Shown here: piece after piece, positions 20,150 to 29,903 of the stretch
Layout of the letters: each line of letters begins with the position of its first letter
Position numbering within the stretch: the first letter of the stretch is position 1
Assembly: GCF_003003285.1 (NCBI RefSeq)
Contig: NZ_PVTP01000013.1
Coordinates: 53,596-117,595, forward strand
From: Yoonia maritima
Lineage (GTDB): Bacteria; Pseudomonadota; Alphaproteobacteria; Rhodobacterales; Rhodobacteraceae
Direction of reading: 5' to 3'
Length of the DNA: 64,000 bases
Notes under the pieces: generated by a model
What the model was told of the DNA's origin: nothing
Databases searched by the model: none
Seen by the model: only the letters and a program-made list of their open reading frames with translations
Translations under genes and position numbers: made by a program

Positions 20150-21148
20150 TCAAGTAATCCGCGCAACGACGTAATCAGCGAGGTCGATCAACATCGTTTT
20201 CAACAGGTGGTCTGGGATCACTGATAGCGCGGACTTGGCTTTTTCGGCCCATGCAATCGCATCAAGCCGTGTGCTTTCCATTGTGCCGTGTTTAGCAAGC
20301 AGCGCGATTGCGTGGTCAAGATCGCCGTCTTCTTGGCGACCCTTTTGGATCGTACGCACCCAGAATTCACGCTCGGTTTCATCGGCAGCGGCAATGGCCC
20401 GGATCACAGGCAGGGTCAGTTTCCGTTCGCGAAAATCGTCGCCAACGTTTTTACCCGTCGCTTTGGTTCCACCGTAATCCAGCAGGTCGTCGACAATCTG
20501 GAACGATACTCCCAACGCGTCGCCGTAATCGTAAAGCGCCTTCTTAGTCTCCGCATCTTTTCCCGCAATTTCACCGCCGACTTCCATTGCGGCAGAAAAG
20601 AGAGCGGCGGTTTTGCCGCGTACAACTTGAATATAGATTTCTTCTGTCGTGGCCAGATCGCTCGCGGCTGTCAGCTGCAGCACCTCACCTTCGGCGATTG
20701 TTGCGGACGCATTCGCCAAGATGTCCAGCACCCGCAGCGACCCTGTTTCGACCATCAACTGGAATGAACGGGCGAACAGATAGTCGCCTACCAGAACACT
20801 AGAGGTATTATCCCAAAGCAAATTCGCAGTCGGGCGTCCACGGCGCTGGCTGCTTTCGTCCACCACATCGTCGTGCAGTAACGTCGCAGTGTGAATGAAT
20901 TCCACCGTTGCGGCCAAATGAATGTGATACGGGCCGTCATAGCCGCACATGCGCGCCGCAGCGAGCGTCAACATCGGGCGCAAACGTTTTCCGCCTGCTT
21001 CAACCAGATGCGCTGTAACTTCGGGAATTCGCGGCGCATGCTCAGACGCCATTCGCGCGCGGATCATGTCATTTACAGCGTTCAAATCATCGGCCAATGC
21101 AGCGGCCAATTGTTCGTGTGGTTTAGTGGCTGCTTGGTCAAGGCTCAT
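20150..21148 (-). CDS. Trans-polyprenyl diphosphate synthase (probable ubiquinone side-chain enzyme)
   Basis: 332 residues from ATG 21148 (MSLDQAATKPHEQLA); the frame extends upstream only by overlapping another gene. The enzyme condenses isopentenyl diphosphate units onto an allylic primer. The first Asp-rich motif is LLHDDVVDESSQRRGRPT and the second is FQIVDDLLDYGG. Length and motifs match long-chain all-trans synthases such as octa- or decaprenyl diphosphate synthase, which in alphaproteobacteria supply the ubiquinone tail; chain length cannot be read with certainty. Divergent from the DUF2007/methyltransferase pair, with 54 bases between starts. Confidence 0.93.
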   Translation of the reverse strand: MSLDQAATKPHEQLAAALADDLNAVNDMIRARMASEHAPRIPEVTAHLVEAGGKRLRPMLTLAAARMCGYDGPYHIHLAATVEFIHTATLLHDDVVDESSQRRGRPTANLLWDNTSSVLVGDYLFARSFQLMVETGSLRVLDILANASATIAEGEVLQLTAASDLATTEEIYIQVVRGKTAALFSAAMEVGGEIAGKDAETKKALYDYGDALGVSFQIVDDLLDYGGTKATGKNVGDDFRERKLTLPVIRAIAAADETEREFWVRTIQKGRQEDGDLDHAIALLAKHGTMESTRLDAIAWAEKAKSALSVIPDHLLKTMLIDLADYVVARIT

Positions 21149-21202
21149 GCGCGGTTCCGTGAACTGATAGACAAAGGCGTCGCCCCGCCTTAGGTCATAG
21201 AT

Positions 21203-21421
21203 ATGAAAGAGCTTTTGCGCACCAATGACCCCACTGTCATCGCCTTTGCAACCGCCCTGCTGGACAGCGAGGGTATAGCCTGCTTCACCTTCGACGTAAA
21301 TATGAGCGTCCTCGAGGGAAGCATAGGCATAATGCCGCGTCGCCTGATGGTGGTCGACCATGATTTGATTGCTGCCGAAGCCGTAATGCGTGACGCAGAG
21401 ATTGATTTAGGCCGTGACTGA
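21203..21421 (+). CDS. DUF2007 domain protein
   Basis: 72 residues. The small alpha/beta fold of DUF2007 (putative signal-transducing protein) is recognisable from MKELLRTNDPTVIAFATALLD, the middle FTFDVNMSVLEGSIG and the end RRLMVVDHDLIAAEAVM. Its stop lies inside the start of the methyltransferase gene (eight-base overlap), so the two are translationally coupled. This pairing suggests a shared role, but the function of DUF2007 is unknown. Confidence 0.88.
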   Translation: MKELLRTNDPTVIAFATALLDSEGIACFTFDVNMSVLEGSIGIMPRRLMVVDHDLIAAEAVMRDAEIDLGRD

Positions 21422-22169
21422 CGAACTGACAAAAGACGATTTTCTGGGGGGTAAACTGTGTGTCTACCAACCCCGAAAGGGATATCGTGCTGGCGTTGAT
21501 CCGGTTTTACTTGCGGCAAGCACCCCAGCAAAACCCGAGCAATCGGTTCTTGAACTGGGCTGCGGTGTAGGGGTTGCATCGCTTTGCTTGTCAGCACGTA
21601 TACCCGGCCTCTCGATTACCGGAATTGAATTGCAGGCAGATTACGCTGCACTCGCCCGCAGAAACGCACGCGAAAATGATGCGCCATTTAACGTCATCAA
21701 TGCCGATTTGCGCCAATTACCCGTCGAAATTCGGCAACAACGATTTGACCACGTTATTATGAACCCGCCGTACTTTGACCGAACTACGAGCGTCGCGGCC
21801 CAAGACACAGGTCGGGATGTTGCGCTTGGTGGGGATACACCGCTCGCCGACTGGCTCGAAATCGGTGCACGCCGCGTTGGCCCGCGCGGATATCTGACAA
21901 TCATTCAAAGAATGGAACGCCTACCCGAAGTTCTTTCAGGACTAAAAGGACGACTAGGCGCGCTGATCGCCAGACCAATCGCGGGACGCGAAGACCGTGC
22001 GCCTGAACTGTTTTTGATGCAGGCAAGACAGGAAGGCCGCGCGGCATTTCACATGATGCCGACATTGATCATGCACAAAGGCAAGGTGCACGCAGGCGAT
22101 AAAGAAAGCTACACATCTGAGGTAAGTGCTGCTTTGCGAAGTGGCGCTGAATTACCCATTCTCCGTTAA
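21414..22169 (+). CDS. tRNA1(Val) (adenine(37)-N6)-methyltransferase-like enzyme
   Basis: 251 residues from GTG 21414. A Rossmann methyltransferase: SAM-binding motif LELGCGVGVASLCLSARIPG and the N6-adenine-type catalytic motif NPPYFDR. The family (TrmN6/YfiC) methylates A37 of tRNA-Val in E. coli; other members modify other nucleic acids or protein, so the exact target is uncertain. The opening GGKLCVYQPRKGYRAGVDPVLLA is typical of the family. Coupled to the DUF2007 gene upstream. Confidence 0.88.
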   Translation: MTDELTKDDFLGGKLCVYQPRKGYRAGVDPVLLAASTPAKPEQSVLELGCGVGVASLCLSARIPGLSITGIELQADYAALARRNARENDAPFNVINADLRQLPVEIRQQRFDHVIMNPPYFDRTTSVAAQDTGRDVALGGDTPLADWLEIGARRVGPRGYLTIIQRMERLPEVLSGLKGRLGALIARPIAGREDRAPELFLMQARQEGRAAFHMMPTLIMHKGKVHAGDKESYTSEVSAALRSGAELPILR

Positions 22170-22289
22170 TCTTCTTGCAAGAATTTTCAACCAACCTGAC
22201 TTCACACTGTCTTGCTGTGGTGCAGCGTGACTTTGCGTTACAAATGTGTTGCAATCAAATTACTCACAAACCCCTAGAGGAGGACGATC

Positions 22290-22457
22290 ATGAGCTTGAG
22301 TTCACACCTGCAGGAACTGAAGAAAAAACACCAACACCTCTCGGACCATGTCGCGGTTATGCAGCGAAGCCCTGCGACAGACGATCTTGAAATTGCAAAG
22401 CTTAAAAAACAAAAGCTTATGCTGAAAGAAGAAATCAATAAACTTAGCACGCACTAA
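22290..22457 (+). CDS. YdcH/DUF465 family small protein
   Basis: 55 residues from ATG 22290 behind AGAGGAGGACGATC. The sequence is almost all helix: SSHLQELKKKHQHLSDHVA, then a turn (RSPATDD) and LEIAKLKKQKLMLKEEI, the helical-hairpin pattern of DUF465/YdcH proteins, which are common and of unknown function. It is monocistronic, with its own leader (22170-22289) and a hairpin downstream. Confidence 0.88.
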   Translation: MSLSSHLQELKKKHQHLSDHVAVMQRSPATDDLEIAKLKKQKLMLKEEINKLSTH

Positions 22458-22577
22458 AGAGTACGCCAAAAGTAGGAACTTGCTCCTGCGCCTTGACGCG
22501 CCTCAGATCCGAGAATCAGGCACATACACCGTTCTCGTGAATGCGTAGACAAAGCCCGGGCAACCCAACATAAAAAA

Positions 22578-22600
22578 GGCCACGTCGATGTGACGTGGCC
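22578..22600. terminator. Bidirectional rho-independent terminator
   Basis: GGCCACGTC (22578-22586) and GACGTGGCC (22592-22600) form a 9-bp stem. AAAAAA precedes it and TTTT follows, so it can terminate both the ydcH-side transcript and the leftward phaB transcript. Confidence 0.85.
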
Positions 22601-22623
22601 TTTTCTGTAAGCTGATGACCGGT

Positions 22624-23349
22624 TTAGGTCATATACTGGCCACCGTTCGCAGTGATAGTCGAACCTGTAACAAAACCTGCATCATCGGACGCCAAGAATA
22701 GCACCGCACGCGCAATTTCAGATGCTTCACCTAAACGGCCGACAGGAATTTGCGGCAAGATGACTTCGTTCATCACCTTTTCCGGGATCGTGCTCATCAT
22801 CTCAGTGTTGATGTAGCCCGGAGCAATCACATTAACGGTGATGCCTGCACGTGCACCTTCTTGGGCCAAAGCCTTGGTAAATCCGATATCGCCGGCCTTT
22901 GCAGCAGCATAGTTGGCCTGCGCGAACTGGCCTTTTTGACCGTTGATCGAGCTAATAGTAATGACGCGACCAAACTTGCGTTCGCGCATCCCCGGCCAAA
23001 TCGGATGGGTCATATTGAAGACACCGGATAGGTTCGTATCGACTACGTCTTTCCATTGCTGTGGTGTCATTTTATGGAATGGCGCGTCGCGCGTAATACC
23101 CGCATTGTTCACCAGCACATCGACAGGCCCAAGATCCGCCTCGACCTGTGCGATACCTGCGGCACATGCCTCGTAATTCCCAACGTCCCACTTATAGGTC
23201 TTAATACCGGTCTCGGCCGTAAAGGCTGCTGCCTTTTCGTCGTTTCCGGCATAAGTTGCTGCGACCGAATAGCCCGCGTCCTTGAGTGCTGTTGAAATTG
23301 CCGCGCCAATACCGCGCGAGCCTCCTGTGACGAGAGCTACTCGTGTCAT
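22624..23349 (-). CDS. phaB: Acetoacetyl-CoA reductase
   Basis: 241 residues from ATG 23349, with GGGAGGAGAAAG upstream. PhaB reduces acetoacetyl-CoA to (R)-3-hydroxybutyryl-CoA with NADPH, the second step of polyhydroxybutyrate synthesis. The SDR signatures are intact: TGGSRGIGAAI near the N terminus, NNAGITRDAPFHKM, catalytic Ser in SSINGQKGQF and YAAAK. The last two are the sequence context expected for PhaB rather than FabG. It lies 66 bases behind phaA in the same direction; the polymerase phaC is not in the window. Confidence 0.95.
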   Translation of the reverse strand: MTRVALVTGGSRGIGAAISTALKDAGYSVAATYAGNDEKAAAFTAETGIKTYKWDVGNYEACAAGIAQVEADLGPVDVLVNNAGITRDAPFHKMTPQQWKDVVDTNLSGVFNMTHPIWPGMRERKFGRVITISSINGQKGQFAQANYAAAKAGDIGFTKALAQEGARAGITVNVIAPGYINTEMMSTIPEKVMNEVILPQIPVGRLGEASEIARAVLFLASDDAGFVTGSTITANGGQYMT

Positions 23350-23415
23350 TCTTTCTCCTCCCAGAGATTTAGAAAGCAATCTTATTGCTCAAAACGTTCA
23401 ATTGCAGACATATAG

Positions 23416-24591
23416 TTACGCGCACTCGACGCACATTGCAACACCCATACCGCCACCAATGCACAAAGTTGCAAGACCTTTTTTGGCGCCGCGACGCTTC
23501 ATTTCAAACAGTAGTGTGTTTAATACACGACAGCCTGACGCACCGATTGGGTGACCAATAGCAATCGCACCGCCATTAACGTTTACGATCGCGGGATCCC
23601 AACCCATTTCTTTGTTTACAGCGCAAGCCTGCGCGGCAAAGGCTTCGTTCGCCTCAACAAGGTCCAAATCAGATGCGCTCCAGCCCGCTTTTTCAAGCGC
23701 CTTACGGCTGGCCATAACGGGGCCTACGCCCATGATTGACGGGTCAAGACCTGCCGTCGCGTAGGACGCAATACGCGCAAGCGGTTCAATGCCGCGCTTT
23801 TCAGCGTCATCCGCTGTCATTAGTAACGTCGCCGCGGCACCATCATTCAAGCCAGACGCATTGGCCGCGGTAACCGATCCTTCCTTGGTAAAGGCGGGAC
23901 GTAGCTTTTGCATGGCGTCCATCGTCGCACCATGGCGAATGTACTCATCCTGATCGACAACTGTTTCGCCGCGACGTGTTTTCACCGTAAAGGCCGCGAT
24001 TTCATCGGCGAATCTACCAGCTTTTTGTGCGGCCTCTGCTTTATTTTGGGACGCAACGGCAAATTCATCCTGCATATCACGGGTGATTCCCCATTGATCT
24101 GCTACGTTTTCGGCTGTTTGGCCCATATGATAATTGTTGAAAGCGTCCCAAAGGCCATCGCGGATCATGGTGTCAATGAACTTCATATCGCCCATCTTTT
24201 GACCTGCACGCAAGTTCGCCGCATGGGGGCTAAGCGTCATGTTTTCCTGACCGCCTGCCGCAACAATAGCAGCGTCGCCAAGCTGAATGTGCTGCGCGCC
24301 CAATGCAACGGCACGAAGACCGGAACCGCAAACTTGGTTAATACTCCAAGCTGCGGATTCAATTGGAAGACCTGCATTAATATGCGCCTGACGCGCTGGG
24401 TTTTGGCCCTGTGCTGCGGTTAAGACCTGACCTAAAATTGTCTCGCTTACTTCTGACTTATCGATTCCAGCGCGGGCAACGACCTCCTCTAAAATCGCGG
24501 CGCCTAGATCGTGCGCTGGCGTGTTAGCAAAAGCACCAGCAAAGCTTCCTACTGCGGTGCGTGCAGCGGATGCGATAACAACGTTAGTCAT
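23416..24591 (-). CDS. phaA: Acetyl-CoA C-acetyltransferase (beta-ketothiolase)
   Basis: 391 residues from ATG 24591 ([17 protein letters not shown]), the usual length. It condenses two acetyl-CoA to acetoacetyl-CoA, the first step of polyhydroxybutyrate synthesis, and can run in reverse. The acyl-enzyme Cys lies in [16 protein letters not shown], the His in [15 protein letters not shown] and the second Cys in [13 protein letters not shown]. Upstream in-frame codons to 24654 are not homologous and lack a better start site. Forms the phaA-phaB operon. Confidence 0.96.
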   Translation of the reverse strand: MTNVVIASAARTAVGSFAGAFANTPAHDLGAAILEEVVARAGIDKSEVSETILGQVLTAAQGQNPARQAHINAGLPIESAAWSINQVCGSGLRAVALGAQHIQLGDAAIVAAGGQENMTLSPHAANLRAGQKMGDMKFIDTMIRDGLWDAFNNYHMGQTAENVADQWGITRDMQDEFAVASQNKAEAAQKAGRFADEIAAFTVKTRRGETVVDQDEYIRHGATMDAMQKLRPAFTKEGSVTAANASGLNDGAAATLLMTADDAEKRGIEPLARIASYATAGLDPSIMGVGPVMASRKALEKAGWSASDLDLVEANEAFAAQACAVNKEMGWDPAIVNVNGGAIAIGHPIGASGCRVLNTLLFEMKRRGAKKGLATLCIGGGMGVAMCVECA

Positions 24592-24666
24592 GAATTTGTC
24601 CCCTTTATTTTCCTCACTCGGGGGAACGGTGCCATTTACACGCAAAAGGCGCAAGCTGACATGCGG

Positions 24667-25485
24667 TCACAGTTCGAATTTTGGCACCCCGTAGAAATAC
24701 CCCTGCAAACAATCGACACCAAGACGTTCTAAGAAAGCAGCTTCTTCCGCTGTTTCCACCCCATCTGCGACGGCAAACATTTCAAACTGATGCGCGACAG
24801 TAACCAGCGCTTCGGCGAGCACTTGATTGTCAGTATTATTATCAATTCCGCGGATAAAGCTCTTGTCAATTTTGACCAGATCGAAAAAGAAATCTTTAAG
24901 ATGGCGAAACGCGGTAAAACCTGCACCAAATCCGTCGAGCGCGAAGGCAACGCCTTTGGGTTGCATCTCGGCCATAAAACGAATGACGTTTTCGTGTAAC
25001 ATCATCGCAGAGGTTTCGCTGATTTCAAAGATCAGCCGATCACCCGGCTTAGCCCGATTTAGCAAGCCGTTGTCCAGAATTCGCCGCCACTCACCGTCGC
25101 CAATTGATCGCGCGGATAGGTTCACTGACAATCTTAGATTAGGGCGTGCCACAAGCATTTTTAGCGCCAGATCCAAGGTCACGCAGTCAATCTGACGCCC
25201 CATCACCGTTTCCTCTATCAAGGGCATAAAATGCGCTGCTGGAATGATCCGGCCAGCGTCATCCGATAGGCGCACCAGACCTTCGTAAAACGCGACTTGC
25301 GGGGATGCTTCGCTAGTCATGATCGGCTGAAACGCCAGTTGCGCGCGCCCAGCGCCTAACGCGTCACGCACCAAGTCCATGACATCGGCATCACGGCTCG
25401 CCATCGCATATTGCAGGGGATCAAGCAGCGCATGATCATCCAGTTCGTTAACAGCTTGTTGCATCTTTCGATTCCATTGGGACAT
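24667..25485 (-). CDS. EAL-domain protein, probably catalytically degenerate
   Basis: 272 residues from ATG 25485. The EAL fold normally hydrolyses cyclic-di-GMP to pGpG. Here E68-GL, N122 (SVNLSARS), E154 (FEISET), K205 (VKID) and Q261 (LQGYFYG) are kept, but DDFG is D184-G185-FG, losing one metal-binding Asp, and EGVE is D241-GVE. Such changes usually abolish or weaken hydrolysis, so a c-di-GMP-binding or regulatory role is likely. No GGDEF or sensor domain is fused; about 40 helical residues precede the EAL fold. It lies between phaA and moaE. Confidence 0.88.
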   Translation of the reverse strand: MSQWNRKMQQAVNELDDHALLDPLQYAMASRDADVMDLVRDALGAGRAQLAFQPIMTSEASPQVAFYEGLVRLSDDAGRIIPAAHFMPLIEETVMGRQIDCVTLDLALKMLVARPNLRLSVNLSARSIGDGEWRRILDNGLLNRAKPGDRLIFEISETSAMMLHENVIRFMAEMQPKGVAFALDGFGAGFTAFRHLKDFFFDLVKIDKSFIRGIDNNTDNQVLAEALVTVAHQFEMFAVADGVETAEEAAFLERLGVDCLQGYFYGVPKFEL

Positions 25486-25532
25486 GCCCAAAATGAACCA
25501 AAGCTAACTAACATCGGATTAATAAAGACGCG

Positions 25533-25973
25533 TCACCAGCGTTTTAGCGCATCTTCGTCTGCGTCCTTAGCCGCGACCCAGCTTGCACCTGCTGTTGTGA
25601 TCTCTTTCTTCCAGAATGGTGCACGCGATTTGAGGTAATCCATGAGGAAATCAGCCGCCTCGAACGCCGCTGCCCGGTGTGCTGAAGCCGTGGCCACCAT
25701 CATAATCGGGGCACCGGGTTTCAGCGCCCCATACCGATGAATGACCAGCGCATCGGCCAACCCCCAACGGGTTGTTGCCTCTTGCACTATCTTTGCAATC
25801 GCGGATTCTGTCATGCCGGGGTAATGTTCGATCTGCATTTCCTGTAAGTCGCCATCGGTGTCGCGCACAACGCCTGTGAAACTGACCACGGCACCAACGT
25901 CGCTGCGACCCTGCGCAAAACGATTAAGCTCTGCCCCGGCATCAAACAATTCTGGCTGCACGCGGACTGTCAT
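25533..25973 (-). CDS. moaE: Molybdopterin synthase catalytic subunit
   Basis: 146 residues. MoaE converts precursor Z (cPMP) to molybdopterin using sulphur carried by MoaD. Family motifs: GAVVSFTGVVRD, LQEMQIEHYPGMTESAI, HRYGALKPG, ASAHRAAAFEAADFLMDYLKSRAPFWKKE, the last holding the catalytic lysines. It abuts moaD with no intervening base, so the two partners are made together. Confidence 0.96.
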   Translation of the reverse strand: MTVRVQPELFDAGAELNRFAQGRSDVGAVVSFTGVVRDTDGDLQEMQIEHYPGMTESAIAKIVQEATTRWGLADALVIHRYGALKPGAPIMMVATASAHRAAAFEAADFLMDYLKSRAPFWKKEITTAGASWVAAKDADEDALKRW

Positions 25974-26222
25974 TTATCCACCTGTCATCGGCGGAAAGAA
26001 TGCGATCTCTTTGACACCAGCAAGCGGCGCATCAAAGTCGGCCAGTTCTTGATCCAATGCAACCCGCAGCGCGGATATGTCTGCAAAGGCTGCCTCGTAC
26101 CGGTCTTCGCGGGCTTTCAGTTCTTCGACCAAGTCTGCCACAGTTGCCGCATTCGTATCGACCTGTTCTTGCGGCAGACCGATACGCTCACGGACCCAGG
26201 CAAAGTAGACGACGTTCATCAT
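25974..26222 (-). CDS. moaD: Molybdopterin synthase sulfur-carrier subunit
   Basis: 82 residues with a ubiquitin-like fold, ending in the required Gly-Gly (PPMTGG) that is thiocarboxylated. It begins MMNVVYFAWVRERIG, typical of alphaproteobacterial MoaD. The start overlaps the pgsA stop by four bases, so molybdenum-cofactor synthesis is translationally tied to a phospholipid gene, an order repeated in this bacterial group. Confidence 0.94.
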   Translation of the reverse strand: MMNVVYFAWVRERIGLPQEQVDTNAATVADLVEELKAREDRYEAAFADISALRVALDQELADFDAPLAGVKEIAFFPPMTGG

Positions 26223-26884
26223 GCACCATCCCGAAGATATGGGCGAGATTTGTTAAAGTAATCCCAGCCGGTGATCGCCGTAAGCAATGCCGCGATCCAA
26301 AGAATCGAAATACCTGCCCAGCTGCTAAAGATCATGCCGTTGTATTTCCATGAAAGGCCAAAATCATCTGGTCCTGTGCCATTCAGGGCGGCATCAACCA
26401 TTTCTGATGTCATAGCGAGCGAATGGATCATGAAATAGTGTTCAAACGCGCCAGCCGCAAACAGCAGCGCGATCCCAACCATCTGGGCGGTCGTTTTCCA
26501 TTTCGCAAGCTTCGTGACCTTTAGCGTGCCTGCGGTATCGCCCAAGAATTCACGCAATCCAGATACAAAGACTTCGCGAAAAATGATCAAGGTGGCGGGC
26601 AGCAGGATCCATGGGTTCATACTGGAAAAGCCGGTGATCACCACCAGGGCGATAATCACCATCGCTTTGTCAGCGATTGGGTCAAGCATTGCGCCCAATT
26701 TGCTTTCTTGTTTCCAAAGCCGCGCAAGGTAGCCATCGACAAAGTCTGTCAACGCAGCCACGACGAACAACACCAGTGCGAACCAGTCCGCCCAAGGCCT
26801 GTTAAAGTAAAGGAACATGATCACAACGCCTGGCGCAGCGGCCAAACGTAAGATCGTGAGGATATTAGGTATATTCATTGTCAT
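26219..26884 (-). CDS. pgsA: CDP-diacylglycerol-glycerol-3-phosphate 3-phosphatidyltransferase
   Basis: About 221 residues from ATG 26884 (or 26878). The inner-membrane enzyme makes phosphatidylglycerophosphate, precursor of phosphatidylglycerol and cardiolipin. The CDP-alcohol phosphotransferase motif is intact: DFVDGYLARLWKQESKLG, then DPIADK. Four to five hydrophobic helices are visible, and an insertion of about 40 residues (EHYFMIHSLAMTSEMVDAALNG) separates the last two. It lies 90 bases behind uvrC in the same direction. Confidence 0.94.
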   Translation of the reverse strand: MTMNIPNILTILRLAAAPGVVIMFLYFNRPWADWFALVLFVVAALTDFVDGYLARLWKQESKLGAMLDPIADKAMVIIALVVITGFSSMNPWILLPATLIIFREVFVSGLREFLGDTAGTLKVTKLAKWKTTAQMVGIALLFAAGAFEHYFMIHSLAMTSEMVDAALNGTGPDDFGLSWKYNGMIFSSWAGISILWIAALLTAITGWDYFNKSRPYLRDGA

Positions 26885-26974
26885 GCCTCTACCTACCCCG
26901 CTTCGCAGCCGCTGACCATATCCCACTTCTTTTGTGTCGAAATACCGCAGCTAAACGCAAATATCGTTCTCGGC

Positions 26975-28843
26975 TTAGCCTTTTTCGTGGAAGTAGTCAT
27001 AGATCGTTTGCGCAAGGCTATCCGAGACACCGACAACGGCCTTTAGATCAGCAAGATTGGCACGGGTGACGGCCTTGGCCGAACCGAAATGCGCGAGTAA
27101 AGCCCGCTTGCGCGTTGCACCTACGCCGGGCACATCATCCAAAGGCGTCGCGCCGATCGCTTTGCTACGTTTTGCGCGGTGGGTGCCAATGGCAAAGCGG
27201 TGAACCTCGTCGCGCATGCGCTGAATGAAATAAAGCACCGGGTCGTTGTGGCGCAGTGCCATGACACGTTTGCCAGTACGGTAAAATTCTTCTTTACCGG
27301 CGTCGCGGTCTTCGCCTTTGGCCACGCCGACCATCGCGATATCGCCAACGCCAAGTTCAGTCATAATTTCACGCACGGCACTGACTTGGCCTGCACCGCC
27401 ATCAATCAACAGCAAGTCGGGCCAAGACCCGGTTGTTCTATCGGGGTCTTCTTTCAACAGCCGTTGGAAACGACGTGTCATGACCTCTTTCATCATGCCA
27501 AAGTCGTCACCCGGCACGAGGTTATCACCGCGAATGTTAAACTTGCGGTACTGGTTCTTTTCGAACCCATCTGGCCCTGCGACGACCATTGCGCCGACAG
27601 CATGCGCACCCTGAATGTGCGAGTTATCATAGACCTCAATCCGCTGCGGGGGTTTGGGCAGTTCGAATGCTTCGGCCAACCCTTTTAGCAATCGGGCCTG
27701 CGTCGCAGTTTCTGACATTTTCCGCGCGAGGCTTTCGCGGGCATTGCGTAGCGCATTATGGACCAGCTCAGCCTTTTCCCCGCGCTGTGGGGTGATCACA
27801 TCAACCTTGCGTCCGGCCTTTTCTGCCAGCGCGTCAGCCATCAGTTCATCGTTATCCAGCCCATGCGAAAGGATCACCATTTTGGGTGGATCTCGGTGGG
27901 CGTAGAACTGGCCAACAAAGGCCTCCATCACCTCGGATGGGTCTTCGTCGCCGCTGATCCGCGGATAATAATCGTGGTTCCCCCAGTTCTGGTTCGCACG
28001 GTAAAAGAACACCTGCACACAGGCCTGTCCGCCGTCCGTATGCAATGCGATGACGTCGGCCTCTTCAGTGGATTGCGGATTGATCCCTTGCGCGGATTGC
28101 ACCTGCGTTAACGCCTGAATACGGTCGCGTAAGGCCGCAGCGCGTTCAAACTCAAGGTTGTCAGACGCATCCTGCATATGCTTGGCCAACGTTTCCTGAA
28201 TCCGCTTTGTGCGCCCCTGAAGAAAGCTTTCGGCGTCACGCACTGTATCAGCATAGTCTTCGTCCGAGATCTTGCCACAGCATGGGCCACTGCATCGTTT
28301 GATCTGATACTGCAGACATGGGCGTGTCCGGTTTTCAAACTCGATATCTGTACAGTTGCGCAGCAAGAAGACGCGCTGCAACTGCTTTAACGTTCGGTTC
28401 ACCGCGCCTGCGCTAGCAAAGGGGCCGAAATAGCTACCCTTTTCCTTCTTAGCACCACGGTGCTTTTTGATCTGCGGATAAGCGTGCGATTTTGTCACGA
28501 GGATATTCGGGAATGATTTATCGTCGCGCAGCAAAACATTGTAACGCGGCTTTAGCTGCTTAATCAGGTTTTGCTCAAGAAGAAGCGCCTCTGTCTCGGT
28601 CCGAGTCGTAAGAAACATCATCGAGGCGGTTTCGCTGATCATCCGCGCGATCCGCGGCGAATGATTGCCCGGCCGAGAATAGTTACTAACACGGTTCCGC
28701 AGGTTGCGCGCCTTACCGACGTACAGCACCCGGCTTTCCGCATCGAGCATCCGATAAACGCCCGGTGAAGAATCCAACGTACGCAGATACCCGTAGATTC
28801 GGTCATATCCTGTCGTCGGCTGCTGGGTCGTTTGCTCGGTCAT
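26975..28843 (-). CDS. uvrC: Excinuclease ABC subunit C
   Basis: 622 residues. UvrC makes both incisions in nucleotide excision repair after UvrAB marks damage. The N-terminal GIY-YIG nuclease reads [21 protein letters not shown], the UvrB-binding UVR region lies near [17 protein letters not shown], the RNase-H-like second nuclease holds [17 protein letters not shown], and the C terminus has the double Hh[26 protein letters not shown] Cys cluster [14 protein letters not shown] is as expected. Confidence 0.97.
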   Translation of the reverse strand: MTEQTTQQPTTGYDRIYGYLRTLDSSPGVYRMLDAESRVLYVGKARNLRNRVSNYSRPGNHSPRIARMISETASMMFLTTRTETEALLLEQNLIKQLKPRYNVLLRDDKSFPNILVTKSHAYPQIKKHRGAKKEKGSYFGPFASAGAVNRTLKQLQRVFLLRNCTDIEFENRTRPCLQYQIKRCSGPCCGKISDEDYADTVRDAESFLQGRTKRIQETLAKHMQDASDNLEFERAAALRDRIQALTQVQSAQGINPQSTEEADVIALHTDGGQACVQVFFYRANQNWGNHDYYPRISGDEDPSEVMEAFVGQFYAHRDPPKMVILSHGLDNDELMADALAEKAGRKVDVITPQRGEKAELVHNALRNARESLARKMSETATQARLLKGLAEAFELPKPPQRIEVYDNSHIQGAHAVGAMVVAGPDGFEKNQYRKFNIRGDNLVPGDDFGMMKEVMTRRFQRLLKEDPDRTTGSWPDLLLIDGGAGQVSAVREIMTELGVGDIAMVGVAKGEDRDAGKEEFYRTGKRVMALRHNDPVLYFIQRMRDEVHRFAIGTHRAKRSKAIGATPLDDVPGVGATRKRALLAHFGSAKAVTRANLADLKAVVGVSDSLAQTIYDYFHEKG

Positions 28844-29126
28844 GGGCCGTTTCTTTGATTCTACTTTGGCTGCAATGGTAATGCAGCAGGGACAAGAGGA
28901 AAGGCATCCACCGTTTCTGTGGATAAGTCGGTGGGCATTTCCGTGAGAGTCGGAAATTTCCCTTCTATTTAGCGGGGTTCGTCGATTTGCTCAAAAAATA
29001 GGCAAATATTTAAACCATTGATAAATATACGTATTTTTATGAACAACCAATTAAACCCCTAAAAAACTGGTTAATTATGACAGTTTCGTGACCATGCCAC
29101 CCGCATAGTGCACAACTCTTGCGGCG
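28844..29126. other. AT-rich intergenic region upstream of uvrC
   Basis: No gene is seen. The part from about 28975 to 29065 is markedly AT-rich compared with the flanks (runs such as AAATATTTAAACC and TAAATATACG). It probably holds the uvrC promoter and separates uvrC from the SDR gene. Confidence 0.4.
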
Positions 29127-29903
29127 CTACTCAACCCCAAGGACATCTGGCGTTTGCCAGCCAAGATGCTGGCCGCCGTCCACGGCAATCATTTGCCCCG
29201 TGACCGCGGGCGCGTCCAAGAAATATCCAAGTGCTGCAGTGATGTCTGCCGGGTTAGCACCGCGCCCCAGAATGGTCGCCGCACGCTGCGCATCAAAGTG
29301 GGCTTTGGTCTGTCGATGGCCCTGCAAGGTCGGACCAGGCCCGATGCCGTTCACCCGCACATGAGGGGCCAATGCCTGCGCCGTGGTCTGTGTCATCGCC
29401 CACAGCCCCATCTTTGCAATCGTGTAGCTCATGAACTCTGGAGTCAGCTTGTGAACCCTTTGATCCAGCATGTTCACAATCAGCGCCTGCGCAATCGGCT
29501 CACCGTTTTCATCAGTGCCTGCCTTGGGGGCCTGCGCCGCGAACTGCTGCGTCAAAACGAAAGGCGCACGTAGGTTAGATTCGATATGTCTGTCCCAGCT
29601 TTCACGGGTGGCAGACGTCACGTTGTCATATTCAAATATCGAAGCGTTATTCACTAAACAGGTCAACCGATCGCCCAGCGCGTCAACAGCACGCCCGACC
29701 AACGCTTGGGCGGCGCTTTCGTCTAGCAAATCAGCCTGAAGAGCCACCGCTGTACGCCCCATATCCTGCAACTGCGCTACTGACGTGGCAGCACCATCGG
29801 CGGAGCCAGCATAGTGGACGGCCACATCATACCCGCGCTTCCCTAGATACAGCGCCATCGCCTGTCCCAACCGTGCACCTGCACCTGTTACAAGCGCCTT
29901 CAT
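29127..29903 (-). CDS. SDR-family oxidoreductase, pteridine-reductase-like
   Basis: 258 residues from ATG 29903, preceded by AAAGGGACGCCC. Short-chain dehydrogenase fold: the nucleotide motif is TGAGARLGQAMALYLG, with Arg where most SDRs have a third Gly, as in pteridine reductases and FolM; the active site is YTIAKMGLWAMT (Tyr-x3-Lys). LVNNASIFEYD is also typical. A role in reducing dihydrofolate or dihydromonapterin is plausible but not shown. Its ATG overlaps the stop of the 55-residue protein upstream. Confidence 0.88.
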   Translation of the reverse strand: MKALVTGAGARLGQAMALYLGKRGYDVAVHYAGSADGAATSVAQLQDMGRTAVALQADLLDESAAQALVGRAVDALGDRLTCLVNNASIFEYDNVTSATRESWDRHIESNLRAPFVLTQQFAAQAPKAGTDENGEPIAQALIVNMLDQRVHKLTPEFMSYTIAKMGLWAMTQTTAQALAPHVRVNGIGPGPTLQGHRQTKAHFDAQRAATILGRGANPADITAALGYFLDAPAVTGQMIAVDGGQHLGWQTPDVLGVE

